From contig USKV01000063.1 of NCBI GenBank assembly GCA_900555355.1, positions 1 to 7,533 of the forward strand: a DNA stretch of 7,533 bases, in the 5' to 3' direction. The DNA comes from an uncultured Collinsella sp. (GTDB taxonomy: Bacteria > Actinomycetota > Coriobacteriia > Coriobacteriales > Coriobacteriaceae). This document shows positions 1-7,300 of this stretch, in pieces. Below the pieces are notes generated by a model that did not search any database, was not told the DNA's origin, and saw only the letters and a list, made by a program, of their open reading frames with translations. Positions within the stretch are counted from its first letter, which is position 1, and each line of letters starts with the position of its first letter. The translations under genes were made by a program, and so were the position numbers.

Positions 1-313
1 CTCGTGCGCTTGATGGCCATGATGCCCGCCACACGCGCGCAGGCAAGCACATCGCCCTTTTTTGCGCGGTCCTGCAGCACCATGGCCTGCGTCTCGGGGT
101 GCATGAGGATGGTGCCCTCGGCGATGGCAATGCGATGGGTCTCGGCCTTGTCGACGTGTCCGACAAGGCCGAGACCCATCGCATCGCCATCGCCGAGGGC
201 ACCATCCTCATGCACCCTGAGACGCAGGCCATGGTGCTGCAGGACCGCGCCAAGAAGGGCGACGTGCTCGCCTGCGCACGCGTGGCGGGCATTATGGCCA
301 TCAAGCGCACGAG
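1..313. repeat. Long inverted repeat, 153-base arms with 7-base loop
   Basis: Bases 1-153 pair with 161-313, position x facing 314-x, around the loop ACGTGTC at 154-160. I count 9 mismatches in 153 positions (about 94% identity) and no gaps. The left arm reaches the first base of the window, so its true length is unknown. The junction sits at the self-complementary GTCGAC (150-155), which fits a fold-back joined through short homology. Confidence 0.92.
3..155 (-). pseudogene. Inverted partial moaC copy, runs off the left edge
   Basis: Read on the minus strand from 155 to 3, this stretch encodes about 51 codons that begin [14 protein letters not shown] and run through [15 protein letters not shown] to about IKRT. 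This is the same protein sequence as the plus-strand MoaC domain. Nine bases differ, all at third codon positions, so it is a second allele of the same gene rather than an old decayed copy. It has no room for its own start codon or ribosome binding site before it joins the plus-strand copy. It may be a contig-end chimera. If real, it would be part of a divergent duplicate. Confidence 0.7.
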
Positions 314-1256
314 CGACATCATTCCCATGTGCCATCCGTTGCTCATTACTAAGAGCAAGTGCGATATTGCGCCCATTGCCCCGGCGGGGACGCCTGTCGA
401 GAACGTGCCCGAGGGCTGGGCGCCGGCGCGCGCGGACGGGCAGGTTGGCTTTCACGTGCTGGTTACGGCGGGCGTGACGGGCAAGACGGGTATCGAGATG
501 GAGGCTCTGACCGGCGCGAGTGCCGCGTGTCTGACCATCTACGACATGTGCAAGGCGGTCGATCGCGGCATGGAGATCGTCGACGTGCGCCTGCTGCACA
601 AGGAAGGCGGCCGCTCGGGCGTGTGGGATCGTGCAGAGCGTCAGGCCGCTGCCGTTGAGGCCGTGGCCGCTGACGGTGCCGCGCCCGCAAGCGCACCCGT
701 CGCCGTCGCGCCCACAGTTCCAGCTCCGGCCGTCCCCGCGATCGCGTTTATCGGCTACCAGAATTCGGGCAAGACCACGCTCGTCGAGAAGGTTATCGCC
801 GAGCTCACACGCCGCGGCCTGCGCGTGGGTTCGCTCAAGCATCACGGGCATCACGGCTTTGATATCGATGTACCCGCTAAGGACACCTGGCGTCATCACC
901 AAGCGGGATCCAAGCACGTGGGGCTCATCTGCGCCACGCGCTGGGCGGAGTACGCCGACACGCGCGAGGAGGACGAGATGCCCGCGCGCGAACTGCTGTC
1001 GCGCTACAACGATGTCGACGTGGTGATTATCGAGGGCTACAAGACCGAGGGCTTCGACAACATCGTCGTCGCGCGCTCCGGTGTCGACCGTCTGCGCGGC
1101 AAGAGCTCGCTCGACCTGGTTGACGGTCGCACGCTGGCGCTTGCCTGCAACGAGGCCCTGGCGCGCCAGGCCTTCGACGCCGGCTTTGCGACCCGAGCCA
1201 TCAACATCAACGACGCCCGAGCCATCTGCGACCTTATTCAAGATTATCTGGCCTAA
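99..1256 (+). CDS. MoaC-MobB fusion, molybdenum cofactor biosynthesis (5' end unreliable)
   Basis: This is a two-domain cytoplasmic protein. Residues from about 18 to 182 match MoaC, which with MoaA makes cyclic pyranopterin monophosphate from GTP. The MoaC marks [13 protein letters not shown] (K53-D55), MCHPL (77-81), YDMCK (148-152) and GGRSG (170-174) are all present. An Ala/Pro-rich linker (about 183-213) leads to a MobB-type P-loop GTPase with Walker A GYQNSGKT (219-226), the [12 protein letters not shown] segment and DVVIIEGYK (307-315). MobB is an adaptor for attaching GMP to molybdopterin. The GTG at 99 and the ATG at 135 both lie in sequence that is the inverted copy of moaC itself, so neither is trustworthy. 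The frame is open back to base 3. In MoaC proteins about 14 residues normally precede VDVS, so the native N terminus is probably missing. The domain calls are secure. The fusion is seen directly, and its function as one polypeptide is inferred. Confidence 0.9.
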   Translation: MHEDGALGDGNAMGLGLVDVSDKAETHRIAIAEGTILMHPETQAMVLQDRAKKGDVLACARVAGIMAIKRTSDIIPMCHPLLITKSKCDIAPIAPAGTPVENVPEGWAPARADGQVGFHVLVTAGVTGKTGIEMEALTGASAACLTIYDMCKAVDRGMEIVDVRLLHKEGGRSGVWDRAERQAAAVEAVAADGAAPASAPVAVAPTVPAPAVPAIAFIGYQNSGKTTLVEKVIAELTRRGLRVGSLKHHGHHGFDIDVPAKDTWRHHQAGSKHVGLICATRWAEYADTREEDEMPARELLSRYNDVDVVIIEGYKTEGFDNIVVARSGVDRLRGKSSLDLVDGRTLALACNEALARQAFDAGFATRAININDARAICDLIQDYLA

Positions 1257-1312
1257 AACCAGCCAAAAAAGACAGGTTAATTTGGCAGGTTTTATCTGGG
1301 CAAACGTCATTT

Positions 1313-1356
1313 CCACCACAAAGGGGCCAGGCACCTTTGTGGTGGTTTTTGCTTTG
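1313..1356. repeat. Palindromic REP-like element, copy 1; probable terminator of the MoaC-MobB gene
   Basis: A perfect 12-bp stem, CCACCACAAAGG (1313-1324) with CCTTTGTGGTGG (1334-1345), encloses the loop GGCCAGGCA. Five T follow at 1346-1350. It lies 56 bases after the moaC-mobB stop. The 44 bases 1313-1356 are identical to copy 2. The stem plus T-run would work as an intrinsic terminator. The GGGGnCAGGCACC core resembles repeats linked in other bacteria to REP-associated Y1 transposases. That link is inference, and no such transposase is in the window. Confidence 0.85.
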
Positions 1357-1383
1357 GTCGATGTGTGAGACATGCCTTACAAT
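1354..1383 (+). promoter_or_regulatory. Candidate promoter of the MFS transporter gene
   Basis: TTGGTC at 1354-1359, an 18-base spacer and TACAAT at 1378-1383 give a moderate sigma-70-type match. Transcription would begin near 1390 and leave a leader of about 130 bases. The -35 box overlaps the right end of repeat copy 1. The evidence is sequence resemblance only. Confidence 0.35.
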
Positions 1384-1442
1384 CTACCAAGTAGTTCATG
1401 ACGGGCGAAAAACGGAGAGAAGGGGCTTGATGCGTCCTTAAT

Positions 1443-1514
1443 GTTTCATGCGGATAGATTGATTTGACAGACGGTGGCGAATGCCCGCCGTCCGCATTCG
1501 TATGAAACAAGGAG
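1443..1514 (+). promoter_or_regulatory. Structured mRNA leader and ribosome binding site of the MFS gene
   Basis: GTTTCAT (1443-1449) can pair with ATGAAAC (1502-1508), and GCGGA (1450-1454) with TCCGC (1491-1495). A separate hairpin, GACGGTGG (1470-1477) with CCCGCCGTC (1484-1492), competes for bases 1491-1492. The Shine-Dalgarno AAGGAG (1509-1514) follows directly and sits 5 bases before ATG 1520, which decides that start. The arrangement could couple folding to translation, but I recognise no known riboswitch. Confidence 0.35.
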
Positions 1515-1519
1515 TCTCC

Positions 1520-2806
1520 ATGCTCGTCTCTCTTTTCTCAAAGCCTCAACCATCGCTGTCCGTGCAGGCCAAGCGCCTGGTGGCGATGCGCTTTCTCATC
1601 TACACCGGTTTTCAGACCAGCTACTTTATCGGCGTCATCGGAACGCTCACCTATGCGGACGACGCTTCGGTCATGGCGACATCGCTGGCCGTCCTTTTTA
1701 TGAACGTATTCGTGATCTTGGGATCCTTTGCGGGCGGCGCGGCGCTCGACGCCTGGGGTCCGTGTCGGCATTTCCGGGCGAGCATCGTCGGCACGCTGAC
1801 AACCGGCGCGGCGATTATCGCCTTTGGCAGCGCGACCGGCATCGTCCTGCTTGGCGCGGCGCTCTTGGGCTTTGTGATGGGGTTTGCCCAGCCCATCGCC
1901 ACATCCTATCCGGCGTATCTCACCGACGACCCCGTCGAGCTCAAAGACATCAACTCCGCCATAACCATGTTCTCCAACGTGAGCATTATCGTCGGCCCCA
2001 CACTGGGCGGCTTTGTCGCGGCGGCTGCATCGTCACGCGCGGTGTTCGTGCTCATGATGATCTTTACCGTACTGGCGCTCGTCGCCGGTTGGGGCTTTAG
2101 GCCGCAAGCAGGTCGTGCCGCCGCGCGCGAAAGCAGTCCCGCGGACAGCAGCGCAACGGCAAGTACCGCCAGCCAAAGCCCCGACCCCAGCACGTCTTCC
2201 CGCGTCACCTTCGCGACCAGCATCAAGACGGTCTTTACCAACAGCGTCCTCGCCCTGCTGTTCTGCATTATCTTCCTTTCGAACTTTGGCTATGGAGCTT
2301 TCGATCCGTTGGAGTCGTTCTTCTACCGCGATGTTCTGCATGTCGGTGTCGAATGGATGGGCTGGCTCTCGTCGGCCAGCGGTGTGGGCGCGGTGCTGGG
2401 CGCCGTGATCGCGCTCCGCTTGCCGTCGCACCTGGTCAACCTTAAGACGCTGCTTATAGCGCTCATGTCCGTTGGTCTGGGAAGCCTGCTCTACGTGGGA
2501 ACGCCGTACGTGGGCGTAGCCCTTGTCGGCCAGCTTGCCCTGGGCGTGGCCTGGGGCGTCGTCAACCCGCTCCACAACACCATCGTGCAAACGACGGCCT
2601 CGCTCGAGCAGCTCGGTCGCGTGAACTCGGTCATGGGTTTTGGCAACATGTTCGCTGGCGTGGCCCCGCTGGCGATTGCCCCGTGGCTGGCGACGACGTT
2701 TGGCGTGCAGCAGACGCTCGTTGGTGCGGGCATGGTCGTGACGGCGGTTCCCGCGGCGCTGCTGCTGTTTGGCCGCCGGCATTTCGATCGTTCTGCAAGG
2801 CAGTAA
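1520..2806 (+). CDS. MFS transporter, efflux-type, 428 aa
   Basis: This is an integral membrane protein of the major facilitator superfamily, probably a 12-helix proton-driven exporter. Hydrophobic segments fill two halves, about residues 20-195 and 235-420. A hydrophilic Ala/Ser/Pro-rich loop of about 40 residues (near 196-235) separates them, as expected between helices 6 and 7. A degenerate motif A (GGAALDAWGPCRHFRA) follows the second helix. The length is normal for the family. The start at 1520 is chosen because AAGGAG lies 5 bases before it. The in-frame ATGs at 1481 and 1502 have no such site and fall in the folded leader. The overall look is closest to the EntS/macrolide-efflux (MFS_3-like) group, but the substrate cannot be read from the sequence. 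It stands alone between two palindromic elements, so it is probably transcribed singly. Confidence 0.88.
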   Translation: MLVSLFSKPQPSLSVQAKRLVAMRFLIYTGFQTSYFIGVIGTLTYADDASVMATSLAVLFMNVFVILGSFAGGAALDAWGPCRHFRASIVGTLTTGAAIIAFGSATGIVLLGAALLGFVMGFAQPIATSYPAYLTDDPVELKDINSAITMFSNVSIIVGPTLGGFVAAAASSRAVFVLMMIFTVLALVAGWGFRPQAGRAAARESSPADSSATASTASQSPDPSTSSRVTFATSIKTVFTNSVLALLFCIIFLSNFGYGAFDPLESFFYRDVLHVGVEWMGWLSSASGVGAVLGAVIALRLPSHLVNLKTLLIALMSVGLGSLLYVGTPYVGVALVGQLALGVAWGVVNPLHNTIVQTTASLEQLGRVNSVMGFGNMFAGVAPLAIAPWLATTFGVQQTLVGAGMVVTAVPAALLLFGRRHFDRSARQ

Positions 2807-2870
2807 AACCATCACAGCATTCGATGAAAATCGCGATTTTGCCGAATAACGTCGAATGTTGTGATGGTTT
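2806..2870. repeat. Large imperfect palindrome overlapping the MFS stop codon
   Basis: A 19-bp stem, 2806-2824 with 2852-2870, contains a single G-T pair and begins with the last base of the transporter's TAA. The 27-base loop holds a perfect 14-base palindrome, AAAATCGCGATTTT (2827-2840). Its ends AACCATCACA/TGTGATGGTT match the ends of the REP-like copies, especially copy 3, but its core differs. It could act as an mRNA 3'-end structure. The T-run after it is weak, so I do not call it a strong terminator. Confidence 0.75.
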
Positions 2871-2901
2871 GCACTCCGGCCAGGCCACCCTACGGGTCCG
2901 G

Positions 2902-2945
2902 CCACCACAAAGGGGCCAGGCACCTTTGTGGTGGTTTTTGCTTTG
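2902..2945. repeat. Palindromic REP-like element, copy 2; probable terminator after the MFS gene
   Basis: This copy is identical over 44 bases to 1313-1356: stem 2902-2913 with 2923-2934, loop GGCCAGGCA, and a T-run at 2935-2939. It lies 95 bases after the transporter stop and 31 bases beyond the large palindrome. Complete identity between two copies 1.6 kb apart points to recent spread or gene conversion. Confidence 0.87.
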
Positions 2946-2973
2946 ACAGGCCGCGCCTGCGCCTTGGTATACC
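2943..2973 (+). promoter_or_regulatory. Promoter of the HAD phosphatase gene
   Basis: A consensus -35 TTGACA (2943-2948) is followed after 19 bases by TATACC (2968-2973) with an extended -10 TGG just before it. The long spacer is partly offset by the TG. Transcription would begin near 2980, about 50 bases before the start codon. The first three bases of the -35 are the last three of repeat copy 2. Confidence 0.6.
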
Positions 2974-3028
2974 ATGTACGCCGTTCACGAATACACCCCA
3001 CACCGCCGCACAACCCAGAAAGGCCCCC

Positions 3029-3850
3029 ATGGACGCCACCTTCAGCCACATTAAAGCCGTACTCTGCGATATCGACGGTACGCTGCTCACGAGCCAGCAC
3101 ACGGTGTCTCCGCGCACCGTGGCGGCGATTCGCGCCCTGCGCGAGCGCGGCGTGCTCTTTGGCCTGTGCACCGGGCGCGACGCCCAGGCGACCGAGGCCA
3201 TGTTTGGGCTCTGGGGTATCGAAGGCCTGGTAGACGTGCTGGTGGGCTGCGGCGGCGCCGAAGTCATCGATCGTGCGCATGGCATCAACGAGCTGAGCTA
3301 CCCGCTACCGGGCGAGACCATTGCGCACATCTGCGAGCACATGGCAGACCTGCCGGCAACGCCCGTTTGCCCTCGGGACAGCGTGCTCTATGTGCCTGAG
3401 AGCAATGCATGCGTCGAGCACTTGTCGCGTGTCGACGGCGTGCCCTACAAGGTGGTCGACTTTGCCGAGTTTTTGCGCGAGCCGCAGACCAAGGTGATGT
3501 TTACCATGGCGCCCGAGGTGATGCCGCAGGTCATCGAGCGGGCGTCGTCGCTCGCCGACGACACCGTTAAGGCGGCGGCTCTTCAGACCACGCAGCGACT
3601 CTACGAATTCATGGATCCGCGCGTGTCCAAGACGCGCGGCCTTGTGCGCGTGGCGGAGCTCAACGGCATGGAGCTCCAGAACATCTGCGTGTTTGGCGAT
3701 GCCGATAACGACACCTGCATGGTGGCTGACGCCGGCGTGGGCGTGGCCATGGCAAATGGCAGCGACGCCACCCGTGCCGCCGCCGACTTTGTAACCGTGA
3801 GTAACGACAAAGACGGCATCGCGGTCTTTGTCGAGGAGCATCTGCTGTAG
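3029..3850 (+). CDS. Cof-type HAD-IIB family hydrolase (phosphatase), 273 aa
   Basis: This is a soluble magnesium-dependent phosphatase of the haloacid dehalogenase superfamily, Cof subgroup with a C2-type cap. All four motifs are visible: DIDGT with nucleophile D14 and acid/base D16, motif II Thr48 in LCTGRD, motif III Lys201 in SKTRGL, and motif IV GDADND with D224 and D228. The cap domain lies between motifs II and III. The length is typical of the family. Such enzymes hydrolyse sugar phosphates or other small phosphorylated metabolites, and the substrate here is unknown. The start at 3029 is preferred because AGAAAGG (3017-3023) lies 5 bases before it and the conserved DxD follows within 14 residues. 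The frame is open upstream to 2861, but that part runs through the repeat and promoter. The gene has its own promoter and is followed after 13 bases by repeat copy 3. Confidence 0.92.
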   Translation: MDATFSHIKAVLCDIDGTLLTSQHTVSPRTVAAIRALRERGVLFGLCTGRDAQATEAMFGLWGIEGLVDVLVGCGGAEVIDRAHGINELSYPLPGETIAHICEHMADLPATPVCPRDSVLYVPESNACVEHLSRVDGVPYKVVDFAEFLREPQTKVMFTMAPEVMPQVIERASSLADDTVKAAALQTTQRLYEFMDPRVSKTRGLVRVAELNGMELQNICVFGDADNDTCMVADAGVGVAMANGSDATRAAADFVTVSNDKDGIAVFVEEHLL

Positions 3851-3863
3851 CGCCGGGGGAGAA

Positions 3864-3896
3864 CCATCACAAAGGGGACAGGCGCCTTTGCGGTGG
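3864..3896. repeat. Palindromic REP-like element, copy 3 (diverged)
   Basis: CCATCACAAAGG (3864-3875) faces CCTTTGCGGTGG (3885-3896) across the loop GGACAGGCG, with one mismatch and one G-T pair. Its outer end AACCATCACA matches the large palindrome at 2806, while its core matches copies 1 and 2. It starts 13 bases after the HAD stop. No T-run follows, so it is a weaker terminator candidate. Confidence 0.75.
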
Positions 3897-4237
3897 CCTC
3901 AGGCGATTTGGGCGAATTGATGCCTAAAATCTGCGCGTAAATTCAAATATGGTTGTCTGAACATTACCCTTCCAACCACCGAGGGGTTAAAGATATTCTC
4001 ATCAGATTGGTAAGGTATTCCTCCCGGTTAATGACCTACCGCTCACGGTCGATTTTCGACCGTTCACAGGATGTCTGCTCTTGAGCAAAATGTTGTGCAA
4101 ATAAATAAAATGCTATTAAAAAACTGATAATTAACTTAATTACCAGTACAAACAAGAAATAGATAGCGAATAAACGAAGGCAAATCTGAACAATTATCAA
4201 GAGAATTGAGAACTCGCTACAAAACTGTCGATATTTG

Positions 4238-4267
4238 TTGCTCAGATGTTTAAACAATCATTAAAAT
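4238..4267 (+). promoter_or_regulatory. Weak candidate promoter of the surface protein gene
   Basis: TTGCTC (4238-4243), an 18-base spacer and TAAAAT (4262-4267) form a possible promoter about 90 bases before the start codon. The -10 is good and the -35 poor. In AT-rich DNA such matches arise easily by chance. Confidence 0.25.
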
Positions 4268-4281
4268 AGCATTACTAAGCG

Positions 4282-4302
4282 TGCGCAATTACAGATTGCG
4301 CA
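4282..4302. promoter_or_regulatory. Perfect 8-bp inverted repeat in the adhesin leader
   Basis: TGCGCAAT (4282-4289) and ATTGCGCA (4295-4302) flank the 5-base spacer TACAG. It lies about 55 bases before the start codon and just downstream of the candidate -10. It could be an operator for a dimeric regulator or a leader hairpin. No T-run follows, so it is not an intrinsic terminator. Confidence 0.4.
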
Positions 4303-4356
4303 GATACGTTTGATAGGGAAAGAGCAAGATCGCGGTCTCTTGGGGAGGAGACATCG

Positions 4357-7300
4357 ATGAAAGCGAATTCAGACAAATCTAAGCAGAGTAAAAAAGCGAC
4401 GCGCCGTGTACTGGCAGGCGTTTTGTGCGGAGCCTCCGTTTTGAGCCTGGTGCTGTCGCTCGTCATGCCCCCAATCTCGCAGGCCATTGCCAACGATGCC
4501 CAGACGGTTTCTACCGAAGAAACTGTGATGGGGGGGGGTTCCTCAAGTGAGTCTACTGATGTAGAAAACACCAACAATGGGGATACCGACAACCAGAATA
4601 GTGACGACGCTGAGGGTGGCGAGACTGGAGATGATGTCCAGTCTGAGGGGCTGTCCGAGGAAGACTCGCAGGACGAGGATGCCGAGCAGACCGCGGATGA
4701 CGCTAGCAATGAGGGCGCAATTCCACCTGTTGCGGAGGATGCGACCGAATATACGCTGATTAATTCTGCAGACGACCTATCTCACTACCTTCAAAATGAT
4801 AAAAAGGCCGGCAAATATCGCTTGAATCTCGATATTGAGTATGCAAGCGACATTACGCTTGGCCAGGGTGAAACCACCATCGACCTCAACGGCCATAAGA
4901 TCAAACACTCGGGCGTGGAGCCTGGCAAGTCGCCCAACATGTCCATGTTCAATGTGCCCGAGGGTGCGACGCTCACGATTGAGGATCTGCAGCAGGCGGC
5001 TGATAACAAGTTCGAGCAGGATGGCGACAAAAACGGCAACCTTGCTAAGCTCGATTACGACGGCACAACGCCCAGTAAGCTCACTTACTACGTGACTGAT
5101 TCGACTTCGAGTGCCACTGCTACTACCGAGACCCTTTTCAAGCACGAGGTTGCCATCAATGGCGCCATCGTGGGCACCACTGCTCACTCTACGATGAGGC
5201 TCATCAACGTCTGTGGCGGTACGTTTAACCTTCAAAGCGGCGTGCTGACCACGAATCAGGACGCAAATGTTCGCCACCTGATTTATGCCGATAACGGCTC
5301 TACCGTCAGCATGAGTGGCGGATACGTTTGTGGTGCTTCTATGGGCAGCGATGGTGCTGGTGCTGGAATTCATGTTGAGGGCTCAACCCTGGATGAGGGC
5401 TCAACCCTGGAGATCTCTGGCGGCGTAATTGCTGGTAACTATGCTCCCAGTGGCGGCGGCGTTTATGCCCGGAATTCTACGGTACACATGGTTGGCGGTA
5501 TTATCTCCGGTAACGGTACAAATAATTCTCAAAGCGGTTTTGGCGCGGGAATTTGTGCTGAGAACTCTAATGTGGCCATTACGGATGGTCACATTACTAA
5601 CAACAAATATCAGCACTACGATGATAGTCACAAGGGTAACGGTTGCCACGGTGGTGGCGGCATTGCTGCTTTCAATGGCGGCAGTCTCGCAATTGCAGGC
5701 GGTTACATCACGGGCAACTACTCTGCCGAGGCTGGCGGCGGCGTTTATGCTGGCGCTTGGAATAGTGCTCTTTCCGGGTTTACGTTTTCTGGTGGAACCA
5801 TAGCTAGCAACGTGGCGCAAAACTCGGAGGGCGGCGGTATCCGTATCTCTGCGCCTACAGTTGGCGATTTCAACGTGAGCGACAAGAAAGCCTACATCAC
5901 TAACAATACGACCAATACCACCAACGACTGGGGTGGCGGCGGCGTGTTCGTTCAGGGTAGCAGTGAACAAGGCATTAAATCGGCGAGCCTCAATATATAT
6001 AACGCGCTGATTACCAACAATCATGCCAATGGCTTTGGCGGCGGGTTTGCCGCTTGCCCGACTGGTAAGACTGCCATTACCGATACCAATGGCATCGCGG
6101 TTTTCGGTAATTCTGACGGTAATTCTGACGGTGGTTATAACCGATCGGGCGGCACACACGAAAAGACCGATGACAAGGATTGGCTCCCTAACAACAAAGG
6201 CGGCGAAATAACTGAAGATTTTAAAAATGCCGGTCACAAGGATCTTTTTCTTATTCGCGATAGTACTAACAGTGAATATATCGCTGCCGTAACGGGTCAG
6301 ATGCTTGGTGGCGGAGCTGCTAGCTGGTCGGGCACGATTGACGGTCACACTGCGACCATCGGTAAGTATGACGGAGCCCAGGCCAGGTACATGATTGGCC
6401 TAAGGTCCGACTCGTCCGTTGATGATCAAAATGTCGCTAAAGGGCTGGCTTCGTTATATATCACGGGCAACGAATCCAACGTCCACGGTGGCGGAATCAT
6501 GACCAACGGAAATGTTGTCGCCGGCTCCACCACGCGGGTGAGTGTGTATCCCAAGATGAAGCTCAACGGCATTAAGAAACTGACGGGCCGCGCGCTTTAT
6601 GCGGGAGAATTCAAGTTCCAGCTCTTGAAGCCGGGCAAGGGTGGTAAGGCCCCTAGCTTTAATGATGGAAAATTGCAGCTCAATGACTGCTCGGTGGTCG
6701 ATACGGTGGAAAACGATGAGAATGGAAAATTCACCTTTGATCTGGGTGAAGTTTATGCCGATGACGATCTTGTTTACTACTTGGTAGAGGTTCCGGGCAC
6801 GGACAAGGACGTGGCTTACGACAAAACCATCTACAAAATTGATCCTGAGATTGTGAAGGATGAGGAGAAATCGCACGACGTGCTTGACATTAAATATACG
6901 TATTACAAAGTCAGGAGCGTTTCAGTAACAAAGGTAAAAAATGACGGCGCCGGCGCAAGAACGTCAGAAACAGAATCAGCGACCATCGCAGCGACTGAAG
7001 GCGAAAACGCTGTCAACTTTGCGCTTACCAGTGGTGCAACCTTCACCAACAAGTGCCCCAGTCGTTCCTGGACTCCTAACGCGACTAAGGTCGTTGAGGG
7101 CGGCGAGATGAAGGAGTTTACGCTTCAACTTGCGAAAGACAGCAAATTTCAAGACATCATCGGTACTGCCGTGACCACCTCTGGTAAAGATACGAAGCAG
7201 ACGCTTTTGTTCAAGGACACCACTGATAAAAATAAAAAGGTTGAGCTCAAGTACTCGCTCTCTGATATCAGGAATAATCCCGACGACCCGGATGGTTCCA

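Larger units (their letters stand above)
3897..4342. other. AT-rich gene-free region upstream of the surface protein
   Basis: About 450 bases contain no gene I can support. The part from about 4080 to 4280 is strikingly AT-rich beside the GC-rich genes to the left. It holds a perfect 8-bp hairpin with a 3-base loop, ACGGTCGA/TCGACCGT (4045-4063), and a 10-base palindrome TGTTTAAACA (4247-4256). It also holds the hairpin listed at 4282. It probably contains the promoter and regulatory sites of the adhesin. It could also mark the edge of acquired DNA. Confidence 0.5.

Noticed and set aside
2861..3028. Upstream extension of the HAD phosphatase
   Set aside because: The extra codons translate repeat copy 2 and the promoter. 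The start at 3029 has a ribosome binding site and gives the normal family length.
2033..3280. 415-codon open frame on the minus strand
   Set aside because: It runs antisense through the transporter end, both palindromes and the phosphatase start. It is low-complexity Arg/His/Ala-rich and explained by GC-rich codon structure of two well-supported genes.
1313..3896. CRISPR-like spacing of the repeated palindromes
   Set aside because: The copies are about 1 to 1.6 kb apart with genes between them, so there is no array.
4036..4257. 73-codon minus-strand frame encoding a hydrophobic peptide
   Set aside because: It has a TTG start, no Shine-Dalgarno and lies in AT-rich DNA where Phe/Ile/Leu-rich frames arise by chance. 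A small membrane protein cannot be fully excluded.
4411..4431. Possible lipoprotein signal around Cys24 of the surface protein
   Set aside because: The residues before Cys24 are Gly-Val-Leu, not a lipobox, and the hydrophobic core continues well past it to a standard AIA cleavage site.
4577..4759. 60-codon plus-strand frame in the acidic linker
   Set aside because: It is an alternate frame of the surface protein. It is the frame entered when the G tract loses one base, and it has no start signal of its own.
5401..6348. 315-codon open frame on the minus strand
   Set aside because: It is the antisense shadow of the Gly/Asn-rich beta-helix, whose GGT/AAC/ATT codons leave the opposite strand free of stops. 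It matches no family I recognise.
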